In this document: positions 1-5,517 of the stretch, one piece after another
Numbering within the stretch: position 1 is the first letter of the stretch
How the letters are laid out: each line of letters opens with the position of its first letter
Made by a program: the position numbers and the translations under genes
NCBI GenBank assembly: GCA_016936695.1
Contig: JAFGXK010000167.1
Location: forward strand, 1 to 5,517
Length of the DNA stretch: 5,517 nucleotides
Reading direction: 5' to 3'
DNA from: Bacteroidales bacterium
GTDB taxonomy: Bacteria; Bacteroidota; Bacteroidia; Bacteroidales; VadinHA17
Notes under the pieces: generated by a model
Told to the model about the DNA's origin: nothing
Database searches by the model: none
The model's input: the letters and a program-made list of their open reading frames with translations, nothing else

Positions 1-29
1 TGGAGGAAGAAATCTGAAAATTGTTCCAT
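1..29 (-). CDS. pntAB: Probable start of NAD(P) transhydrogenase alpha-2 subunit (PntAB), cut by window edge
   Basis: Seven bases after the pntAA stop codon, an ATG on the minus strand (bases 29-27) opens a frame that stays open to the window edge and reads MEQFSDFFL. In three-gene transhydrogenases, the Rhodospirillum rubrum type also found in many Bacteroidota, pntAA is followed directly by pntAB. PntAB is a membrane protein of roughly 100 residues that forms part of the proton channel with PntB. The position, tight spacing, strand and hydrophobic trend of the few visible residues fit that gene. Nine codons cannot identify a protein, so the call rests mainly on context. No Shine-Dalgarno sequence is visible; its initiation region overlaps the end of pntAA, which would suit translational coupling. 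Confidence 0.55.
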
Positions 30-36
30 GTGCACG

Positions 37-1167
37 TTATTTTATACCAAGTAACTGTTTTGCTCTTTCACTTACATATTCCCTGTTATGGACGGCCGTG
101 GTTCCAGCAATAATATCATCCTTAAGATTGAATTCAAATGATCCGTCCTTGCCTATCATCAGCTTCAGCAGGTTTACTATATTGGATCCGAACATCTTGC
201 TTGAATCAGTGGGCATGTCGGAAGGAAATTCCGAATTGCCGATAATGGTAACTCCATTGACGGTAATGGTTTTGTTGTTTTCAGTAAGCTCACAGTTGCC
301 GCCTGAACAGGCCGCAAGATCAACTATCACCGAGCCTGGCTTCATGGCAAGCACTGTTTCCTTTAGAATCAGCACCGGAGCTTTCCGGCCGGGTATCTGA
401 GCAGTTGAAATGACTACATCCGAAGTTTTAGCGTGTTTCTGTATAAGCTCCTGCTGTTTTAATTTAAACTCTTCAGTCTGCTCAACGGCATAACCGCCTG
501 CTGCTGAATCCTCCTTCGCTCCCTCCACTTCGATGAATCTGCCTCCAAGGCTCTTAACTTCCTCCCTAACAGCTGACCTTACATCAAACACCTCGACCAC
601 TGCTCCAAGCTTCCGGGCAATGGCAACTGCCTGCAAGCCGGCAACACCCGCTCCCAGTATCAGAACCTTCGCAGGTTTAATGGTCCCGGCAGCCGACATA
701 AACATCGGAAAGAACCCCGGAAGAGATGATGCAGCAGCGAGTACAGCCTTGTAACCTGAAACTGTGGCCATTGACGAGAGGATATCCATCGACTGTGCCC
801 TGGTGGTACGAGGAATGATGTCGAGCGCAAGAACGGTCAGACCCCTGAGCCTTGCCTTATCGAGCCATTCCCTGTTCTCGGCCGGATTGACAACACAGCA
901 AAGAATCTGTCCTTCTGAGAATACTTCGGGATTGTCTTCCAGAGGAGCATTTACAGATAATATTAAACCTGATCTGGAAATAAGTTCCTTCCTGTCATTT
1001 ACAGAAGCACCGGCAGCCACGTAATCCGTGTCAGCAGCCCAGGCTTTCTCTCCTGCACCTTTTTCGATAATGAAAGATACACCCAGCTTCACAAGAACGG
1101 CAACTTCCCCGGGAAGCATGGCCACTCTCCTTTCGGCTCCGGATTCCTTTAGAATGCCAATAACCAT
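37..1167 (-). CDS. pntAA: NAD(P) transhydrogenase subunit alpha part 1 (NAD(H)-binding domain I)
   Basis: This is the soluble domain I subunit of proton-translocating transhydrogenase. It binds NAD(H) on the cytoplasmic side and passes hydride to NADP+ bound by PntB, supplying NADPH at the expense of the proton gradient. From the ATG at 1167 the product has 376 residues, close to the separate alpha-1 subunits of three-gene systems and much shorter than the fused E. coli PntA. Seen in the sequence: an N-terminal VIGILKE strand with ERRVAMLPG (12-20); RAQSMD (123-128), the family signature, in which R120, Q125 and D128 match the R127/Q132/D135 catalytic-site residues of the R. rubrum enzyme by my alignment; a Rossmann loop GAGVAGLQA (172-180) followed by acidic D195 in FDVR, expected for NAD preference; and DLAA..GGNCELT (283-295). 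No membrane span is present. A TTG three codons upstream could extend it, but the ATG places the family's usual N-terminus exactly. No Shine-Dalgarno sequence is present. Alanine dehydrogenase is the nearest alternative; RAQSMD and the following pntAB-like start argue against it. Confidence 0.95.
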   Translation of the reverse strand: MVIGILKESGAERRVAMLPGEVAVLVKLGVSFIIEKGAGEKAWAADTDYVAAGASVNDRKELISRSGLILSVNAPLEDNPEVFSEGQILCCVVNPAENREWLDKARLRGLTVLALDIIPRTTRAQSMDILSSMATVSGYKAVLAAASSLPGFFPMFMSAAGTIKPAKVLILGAGVAGLQAVAIARKLGAVVEVFDVRSAVREEVKSLGGRFIEVEGAKEDSAAGGYAVEQTEEFKLKQQELIQKHAKTSDVVISTAQIPGRKAPVLILKETVLAMKPGSVIVDLAACSGGNCELTENNKTITVNGVTIIGNSEFPSDMPTDSSKMFGSNIVNLLKLMIGKDGSFEFNLKDDIIAGTTAVHNREYVSERAKQLLGIK

Positions 1168-1243
1168 TATATTCAAATTTGGAGTTTAGAGATTGTAATT
1201 CAGGTTTCAGTGTTAAAAAGTTTATAGCACAAAATAGTAAAAT
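1168..1243 (-). other. Intergenic spacer between dpp4 and pntAA
   Basis: This 76-base AT-rich gap separates two genes on the same strand. I see no GC-rich hairpin followed by a U-run, so no intrinsic terminator for dpp4 is evident, and no exact match to the Bacteroidota -7 promoter consensus TAnnTTTG. Readthrough from dpp4 into pntAA is therefore possible, but an independent weak promoter here cannot be excluded. The bases just before the pntAA ATG (AATTTGAATATA) contain no Shine-Dalgarno-like purine tract. Confidence 0.5.
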
Positions 1244-3406
1244 TTATTCTTTTCCAAAGAAATTATCCAACCAGAAAGAATTAGCCTCATTCCTGTAATG
1301 TACCAGTTTGGCGCCGCTCCAGCCGTGACGGCCATTAGGATAAAGCATAAACCTGAACGACTTACCTTCGTCCTGCAGTCGTGAGATCAGATAAATTGAA
1401 TTCTGCATATGAACGTTATCGTCAAGGTCTCCATGTGTCAGGTATAGCTTTCCCTTAAGATTCTCAACCCAGGTCAGAGCCGATCCATCTTTATACCCCT
1501 CGGGATTATCCTGAGGGGTATCCATATATCTTTCTGTATAGACATCATCATAAAGCCTCCAGTCGGTAACTGACGATCCTGCAAATCCGTGGGTCCAGTA
1601 TCCTGCTCCCCGGGTAAGTGCCATGCAGGTCATGTAACCTCCGTAAGAACTTCCTGTGATCCCCATTCTCGAACCGTCGATATATGGCTTTGAAAGAAGC
1701 CACTTCACTGCATCCTGATAGTCGAGAATCTCCCAAAGGCCAAGACTGCGGTGAAGATAATCGAGCCCCCTTTTACCGAAATGTCCCGAGCCCCTGTGAT
1801 CGACCGTAAAAGTTATTATCCCGTTTTGCGAATCCCACGACGGATCTGTGCCCTGCCATCTGTTACTGACATTCTTTGAATCAGGACCGCCATAAATCCT
1901 GAATATAACCGGATATTTTTTTGAAGGATTGAAACCAACAGGATATGTTATAATTGCCGGCATTTGGAACAGACCGTCAGAGGTGGGGATCCTTAGCATC
2001 TCTGCCTTGGAATGCTTTGACGGATCAAAGGCCGGCTGATCAAATTTATGGATTTCCCTTACCTGCCGGCCCCGGCTGTCAAAGAGAATAATTGAACCTG
2101 CACTGGCAATATTGCTCCATGTGTCGACAATCCAGGTGCCCTTCGGTGATATACTGCCCGAGTGGCTGCCTGGTCCGCTTGTCATCTGAACAAGGTTTTT
2201 TCCGTCGAGCCCCACGCGAAACAGATGACTGTCAGTCGATTCTGTTCCCGTGGCAGTGAACCATATAACCTTTTGTATCTCATCAACCCGTTCTATGTCG
2301 GTGACCCTGAAGCCGAGACTGGTCAGCTGCGCTATGAGCTTGTTATTCCAGCTATAGTAATAAAGGTTTTCCCAGCCGTTTCTGACACTGTTCACAATGA
2401 AGCCGGAACCGTCTTTCATAACATAAATATCCTTGTAGAAATCGAGCCATGCTTTCTGCTTTTCATTGTAGATTTCAGAGAAATCGCCGGTGGCCGGATC
2501 AGCAAGTATGATATTCATTTCATTCTGATCGCGGTTTATCACCTGAACTGCCAGCTTCCTGCTGTCGGGTGTCCAGAACGGCCATGCAATATACTGGTCA
2601 ACATCATAATCCGTCTTCACCCAGGTAGTCTTTCCGGATGCAATATCAGCAATGCCCATTTTCACCTTCGGATTCGGATCGCCTGCCTTGGGATAGGGAA
2701 CCACTTCAAGAAGACCATGAACCCCGTCAGCTTCATCCAGACGGTTCAGTGTAAAAACCGGAACCTCAGTCTCGTCAGTCCTGAGGTAGGCAATACTGTT
2801 GCCGTCGGGCGACCACCAGAAAGCTGCATAACGGCTAGGCCTATCAAGAATTTCCTCCATGTAAACCCATGATGAGTACCCGTTATATATCCTGTCGGAA
2901 GCATCGAATGAAATTCTTATCTCCCTGCCTGCTGCTAGGTCATACACATAAAAGTCCTTGTTCCTTGTGTATGCGATCTTTTGGCCGTCGGGCGAAAAAC
3001 GGTAATTCACTTCCTCTGCATCATCGCTGGTCAGCCTTTTAAGCTCCCTGTCGCCTTTCCTGAAAAAATAGAGGTCATTGTCACGGCTTAAAACAGCAGT
3101 CTGACGGTCGGGACTCACTATGTCAAATAAACCCAGGGCCACTCCTGAAGGAAGAGCTTCGTTCAAGACTTCCCTCTCAGTCTTTTCGGAAGTCACATCA
3201 ACGCTTCTGCCGTTCCGGACATTTACTTTTCTGGTTACCGGCCTGTTTTCGGAATCTACTGTCTGTAAAAGAAAATTATTGTCATCAGCCCATCCGGTTA
3301 CCCTGACACCGCTGCCGCCCCTTATCTGGGAAAACAGGGTCCCGGAACCGGATATAAATATTAAAAGAAGGATTAGTGTAATTCTTAAAGGTTCAGATCT
3401 TTTCAT
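1244..3406 (-). CDS. dpp4: Exported dipeptidyl peptidase IV (S9 family serine peptidase)
   Basis: The protein has 720 residues, a normal length for bacterial DPP IV, which removes N-terminal X-Pro or X-Ala dipeptides from peptides. Residues 1-26 form a Sec signal peptide: K2/R3/R8, a hydrophobic core LILLLIFISG, and probable cleavage before Q27, so it should act in the periplasm or at the cell surface. An eight-bladed propeller domain (about 90-470) carries repeated SPDG-type turns and WVYMEE (180-185). E184/E185 align with human E205/E206, which hold the substrate N-terminus. The alpha/beta-hydrolase domain (about 495-720) has oxyanion Y505 in YGGP, nucleophile S587 in GSSYGG, D662 in HGDLDDNVH and H694 in NGRHGW; Y619 and Y623 match human Y662/Y666. 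All key residues are intact. The start is firm: an in-frame TAA lies two codons upstream. No Shine-Dalgarno sequence is present. It is divergent from the M14 gene. Another S9B dipeptidyl peptidase specificity is possible, but the double-Glu motif and the substrate-pocket tyrosines favour DPP IV. Confidence 0.95.
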   Translation of the reverse strand: MKRSEPLRITLILLLIFISGSGTLFSQIRGGSGVRVTGWADDNNFLLQTVDSENRPVTRKVNVRNGRSVDVTSEKTEREVLNEALPSGVALGLFDIVSPDRQTAVLSRDNDLYFFRKGDRELKRLTSDDAEEVNYRFSPDGQKIAYTRNKDFYVYDLAAGREIRISFDASDRIYNGYSSWVYMEEILDRPSRYAAFWWSPDGNSIAYLRTDETEVPVFTLNRLDEADGVHGLLEVVPYPKAGDPNPKVKMGIADIASGKTTWVKTDYDVDQYIAWPFWTPDSRKLAVQVINRDQNEMNIILADPATGDFSEIYNEKQKAWLDFYKDIYVMKDGSGFIVNSVRNGWENLYYYSWNNKLIAQLTSLGFRVTDIERVDEIQKVIWFTATGTESTDSHLFRVGLDGKNLVQMTSGPGSHSGSISPKGTWIVDTWSNIASAGSIILFDSRGRQVREIHKFDQPAFDPSKHSKAEMLRIPTSDGLFQMPAIITYPVGFNPSKKYPVIFRIYGGPDSKNVSNRWQGTDPSWDSQNGIITFTVDHRGSGHFGKRGLDYLHRSLGLWEILDYQDAVKWLLSKPYIDGSRMGITGSSYGGYMTCMALTRGAGYWTHGFAGSSVTDWRLYDDVYTERYMDTPQDNPEGYKDGSALTWVENLKGKLYLTHGDLDDNVHMQNSIYLISRLQDEGKSFRFMLYPNGRHGWSGAKLVHYRNEANSFWLDNFFGKE
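1493..1521 (-). repeat. Long inverted repeat (hairpin) inside the dpp4 coding sequence
   Basis: Bases 1493-1501 (ATACCCCTC) and 1513-1521 (GAGGGGTAT) are perfect 9-base inverted repeats. On the plus strand pairing continues inward through one G-T wobble and three more pairs to a 3-base loop, 13 pairs in all. In the dpp4 mRNA the wobble becomes an A-C mismatch, leaving 9 plus 3 pairs. It encodes residues 629-638, DTPQDNPEGY, just after the YTERYM segment of the active-site region. No U-run follows in the transcript, so it does not look like an intrinsic terminator. It may be only a by-product of codon choice. Confidence 0.6.
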
Positions 3407-3625
3407 TTTTTATGATTTTGATAATACAAATAACAACATCAGGGCAATTTTCAGTGATTTGCCTTACTTCAGCCAGGTCAGTCCGTGTTAAATCCCAGGC
3501 AGACAAAAATAACCATTTTAGTCTTTGACACCTCGTCGCGGTTGAATTTACTCATGCTTTGGCTATGTCAGCATTTTTTTGACAAAAAGTATTACTTTAG
3601 CCTGATAACTTTACTATATTTCAAA
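3407..3625. promoter_or_regulatory. Divergent intergenic region between dpp4 and the M14 peptidase gene
   Basis: This AT-rich 219-base region separates two genes that read away from each other, so it must hold both 5' leaders and probably both promoters. For the plus-strand gene there is TTTGACA at 3578-3584, containing both the Bacteroidota -33 core TTTG and a full TTGACA. The best downstream partner is TAACTTTA at 3606-3613, one base off TAnnTTTG, but the 24-base spacing is longer than the usual 19-21 or so. A second TTTGACA lies at 3524-3530. For dpp4 the best match is at 3504-3511 and is listed separately. No Shine-Dalgarno sequence precedes either start, and I see no riboswitch-like fold or credible small gene. 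An in-frame ATG at 3554 could extend the M14 gene leftward. Confidence 0.6.
3504..3511 (-). promoter_or_regulatory. Candidate Bacteroidota -7 promoter element for dpp4
   Basis: On the minus strand these bases read TATTTTTG, an exact match to the Bacteroidota sigma-ABfr -7 consensus TAnnTTTG. It would start transcription about 90 bases before the dpp4 ATG. No TTTG is found at the expected -33 distance upstream, so support rests on one short AT-rich motif in AT-rich DNA and is weak. Confidence 0.3.
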
Positions 3626-5517
3626 ATGAAGCGATTCTTCTTAATATTTTCAACCATTCTGCTGAATCCGGCGTTTTGCAATGCCCAGCAGGTTAAATCG
3701 CCTGATGAATTTTTGGGATATGAGACGGGGACCAGGTTTACTTTCCATCATAAGGTTACCGAATATTGCAAATATGTGGCAGCCTACTCAACATCAGCCA
3801 GGTACGAATCCTATGGAACAACATACGAAGGCAGGGAACTTGGAGCACTCATTATTTCAAGTCCCGAAAACCTGTCTGCTCTTGAGGAAATAAGGAACAA
3901 AAATCTGATAATGGCAGGACTTGCCGAAGGCACCTCAACGGGAAAGCAGCTGCCCATTATATGGCTTTCATACAACGTTCACGGAAATGAAACGGCCGGA
4001 ATGGAGACAGCCATGAAGGTGATTCACTCCCTTGTGAGCGGATCGTATGAGGGAGCTGGCGACTGGCTAAGAGAATGCATAATTGTTATAGATCCTTGCC
4101 AGAATCCCGACGGACGTGACCTCTATGTCCACAGGTTCACTAATGCCGCTAATCTTGTGTCCAACCCCGACGGACTTTCGCGCGAACACAGGGATGGATG
4201 GCCCGGATCACGCTCAAACCATTATATGTTCGATCTCAACAGGGACTGGGCATGGCAAACACAGGCAGAAAGTTCTCAGAGAATAGCATTTTACAATAAG
4301 TATATGCCTCATGTTCATGCCGATTTCCACGAGATGGGAGCTGAATCGAGCTTCTTCTTTCCTCCCGGCGCCAAACCTTGGCATGAAGTAATTACCCCAT
4401 GGCAAAATGAATTCCATACTCTTGTTGGTAAGGAAAATGCCCGGCTTTTCGATCAGGAAGCAAGACTGTATTTTACAAAGGAAACATTCGACCTTTTCTG
4501 CCCCAGCTTTGGCGATACATGGCCGTTATTCAACGGAGCCATAGGCTTTACTTATGAACAGGGCGGCGGGGGAATGTCGGGTCTGGCCTATAAAAAGGAA
4601 TCGGGCGACACCCTGACTCTCAAGACAAGAATAGAAGGCCACTACCTGGCTTCAATGGCAACTATTAAAGCAGCGTACGAAAACCGGGACAAAATCATTT
4701 CAGAATTCAACCTTTACTTCGCTGACAATTCAGCCAGGCCTCAATTCAGTTACAAGTCGATCATCATCAAGGGAACGAACCCGGAATCCGATCTGAACGA
4801 CATGCTTGATCTCCTCGGAAAGAACCAGATCAAATACTCTTATGCAGGAAACACCGGGAAAAAGTACAAGGGGTTTGACTACCTGAAAAATTCATACGGG
4901 GAGGTTACTATTGAAAAGGGGGATATCCTGATAAGTGCATACCAGCCACAGTCGCGCCTGATGCAGGTTCTTTTCGAACCCGACAGCAAGGCTTCAGATT
5001 CACTGAGCTACGACCTTAGCGCCTGGGCGCTGCCATACGCCTATAACCTTAATACTTATGCACTTGAGGAAAAGATCAGACCGGACGAAGAAAAAGCCGG
5101 TGATCAGACTGACCTTAAAAGTCCGATGCCGGAGAGACCGTATGGATATATCGTCAATTACTCCGATTTTAATGTCCTGAAATTCATTTCTGCCCTGCAC
5201 CAGAAAAATTTAAGGATCAGACAGTTCCTGAAACCGGTAAGAATAGAAGAGGACACATACGAAAGAGGCAGTTTTGCAATAACAAGGGGCGACAATACAA
5301 AGCTTGGAGACAAACTTGACCTTGTGGTGAAAGAACTGGCTGAAAAAATGGAAGTCTCAATTGATCCGCTGACCTCAGGTCTCGTAACCAGCGGCAAAGA
5401 CATCGGATCACAATGCACTCCGGAAATTAAGAAACCCGTAGTGGCCGTCCTTGCAGGCAAAGACGCCTCATCTTCACAGACCGGGGAGTTGTGGTACTTC
5501 TTCGAACAGGAACTGAA
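3626..5517 (+). CDS. Exported M14-family zinc carboxypeptidase-like protein, 3' end beyond window
   Basis: The frame is open from the ATG at 3626 to the window edge: 630 complete codons, no stop. Residues 1-20 are a signal peptide (MKR, hydrophobic core, CNA before Q21), so the protein is exported; the residue before C18 is Phe, which does not fit a lipobox. The M14 metallopeptidase domain spans about 40-350. Predicted zinc ligands are H119 and E122 in NVHGNETAG and H235 in HADFHEMG. NPDGR is at 160-164. DLNRDW (203-208) supplies N205/R206, equivalent to carboxypeptidase A N144/R145. E311 in FTYEQGG is the likely general base, equivalent to E270. The stretch at about 370-600 is unassigned. 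From about 603, KPVVAVLAG followed by GELWYF resembles the start of the class I glutamine amidotransferase-like domain found at the end of long Bacteroidota M14 proteins; this is recalled, not searched. If so, a few hundred residues are missing. The start at 3626 is preferred over the in-frame ATG at 3554 because it begins a canonical signal peptide. No Shine-Dalgarno sequence is present. Exact substrate specificity is unknown. Confidence 0.92.
   Translation, partial: MKRFFLIFSTILLNPAFCNAQQVKSPDEFLGYETGTRFTFHHKVTEYCKYVAAYSTSARYESYGTTYEGRELGALIISSPENLSALEEIRNKNLIMAGLAEGTSTGKQLPIIWLSYNVHGNETAGMETAMKVIHSLVSGSYEGAGDWLRECIIVIDPCQNPDGRDLYVHRFTNAANLVSNPDGLSREHRDGWPGSRSNHYMFDLNRDWAWQTQAESSQRIAFYNKYMPHVHADFHEMGAESSFFFPPGAKPWHEVITPWQNEFHTLVGKENARLFDQEARLYFTKETFDLFCPSFGDTWPLFNGAIGFTYEQGGGGMSGLAYKKESGDTLTLKTRIEGHYLASMATIKAAYENRDKIISEFNLYFADNSARPQFSYKSIIIKGTNPESDLNDMLDLLGKNQIKYSYAGNTGKKYKGFDYLKNSYGEVTIEKGDILISAYQPQSRLMQVLFEPDSKASDSLSYDLSAWALPYAYNLNTYALEEKIRPDEEKAGDQTDLKSPMPERPYGYIVNYSDFNVLKFISALHQKNLRIRQFLKPVRIEEDTYERGSFAITRGDNTKLGDKLDLVVKELAEKMEVSIDPLTSGLVTSGKDIGSQCTPEIKKPVVAVLAGKDASSSQTGELWYFFEQEL

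Noticed and set aside
98..1024. Three plus-strand open frames (98-400, 533-754, 764-1024) opposite pntAA.
   Set aside because: All are antisense to a clear pntAA and have low-complexity Ser/Thr/Ala-rich translations without recognisable motifs.
37..1167. Alanine dehydrogenase as the identity of the 376-residue protein.
   Set aside because: The RAQSMD signature and the GGNCELT segment are those of transhydrogenase domain I, and a pntAB-like start follows directly.
1493..1521. The hairpin as an intrinsic terminator.
   Set aside because: It lies inside the coding sequence, upstream of the catalytic Asp and His codons, and no U-run follows on either strand.
2162..2872. A 236-codon open frame on the plus strand, antisense to dpp4.
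   Set aside because: It lies wholly inside the strongly supported dpp4 gene on the opposite strand. Its translation is rich in Cys, His and Ile and shows no recognisable domain, typical of a shadow frame.
3120..3491. Plus-strand open frame crossing the dpp4 start into the intergenic region.
   Set aside because: Mostly antisense to the dpp4 N-terminus, with no recognisable protein features, and it would occupy the dpp4 promoter region.
3626..3688. Possible lipoprotein signal in the M14 protein because of C18 after a hydrophobic core.
   Set aside because: The residue before the cysteine is Phe, not Gly/Ala/Ser, and CNA|QQ gives a reasonable signal peptidase I site.
4091..4174. Repeated NPDG-encoding stretches in the M14 gene (residues 160-163 and 180-183) as a duplication.
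   Set aside because: Only about a dozen bases match, and the flanking residues differ. This is better read as two short loop motifs than as a repeat.
5000..5460. Minus-strand open frames opposite the M14 gene, the longest 100 codons.
   Set aside because: They overlap continuous M14 coding sequence on the other strand and show no recognisable motif.

Overview
The window looks like chromosomal DNA from a member of the Bacteroidota. Four things suggest this. Base composition is moderate. None of the three visible leaders has a Shine-Dalgarno sequence; each is AT-rich instead. The dipeptidyl peptidase IV is of the exported type common in this phylum. The large M14 peptidase most resembles, from memory, the long exported Bacteroidota M14 proteins. 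The phylum is an inference; there is no rRNA or other marker in the window.

Layout. From the left edge to about 3406 everything lies on the minus strand and reads right to left: an exported S9 dipeptidyl peptidase IV (1244-3406), a 76-base gap with no visible terminator, the soluble NAD(H)-binding alpha-1 subunit of proton-translocating NAD(P) transhydrogenase (37-1167), and the first codons of what is probably pntAB at the edge (1-29). A 219-base divergent intergenic region (3407-3625) separates this block from a plus-strand gene that runs off the right edge: an exported M14-family zinc carboxypeptidase-like protein (3626 to beyond 5517, 630 codons visible).

How they work together. The two divergent genes both encode secreted peptidases with intact catalytic residues and complementary activities: removal of N-terminal X-Pro/X-Ala dipeptides by DPP4, and probably C-terminal or amide cleavage by the M14 enzyme. 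They fit extracytoplasmic peptide breakdown and may be controlled from the shared intergenic region. The transhydrogenase genes are housekeeping redox enzymes that couple NADH/NADP+ hydride transfer to the proton gradient. Their position downstream of DPP4 may be co-transcription without a functional link.

I see no CRISPR array, tRNA, rRNA, insertion sequence or phage gene, and no convincing sign of a new multi-gene system. The points most worth a second look are the multidomain M14 protein truncated by the window edge, the divergent peptidase arrangement, and a long near-perfect hairpin inside the DPP4 coding region.
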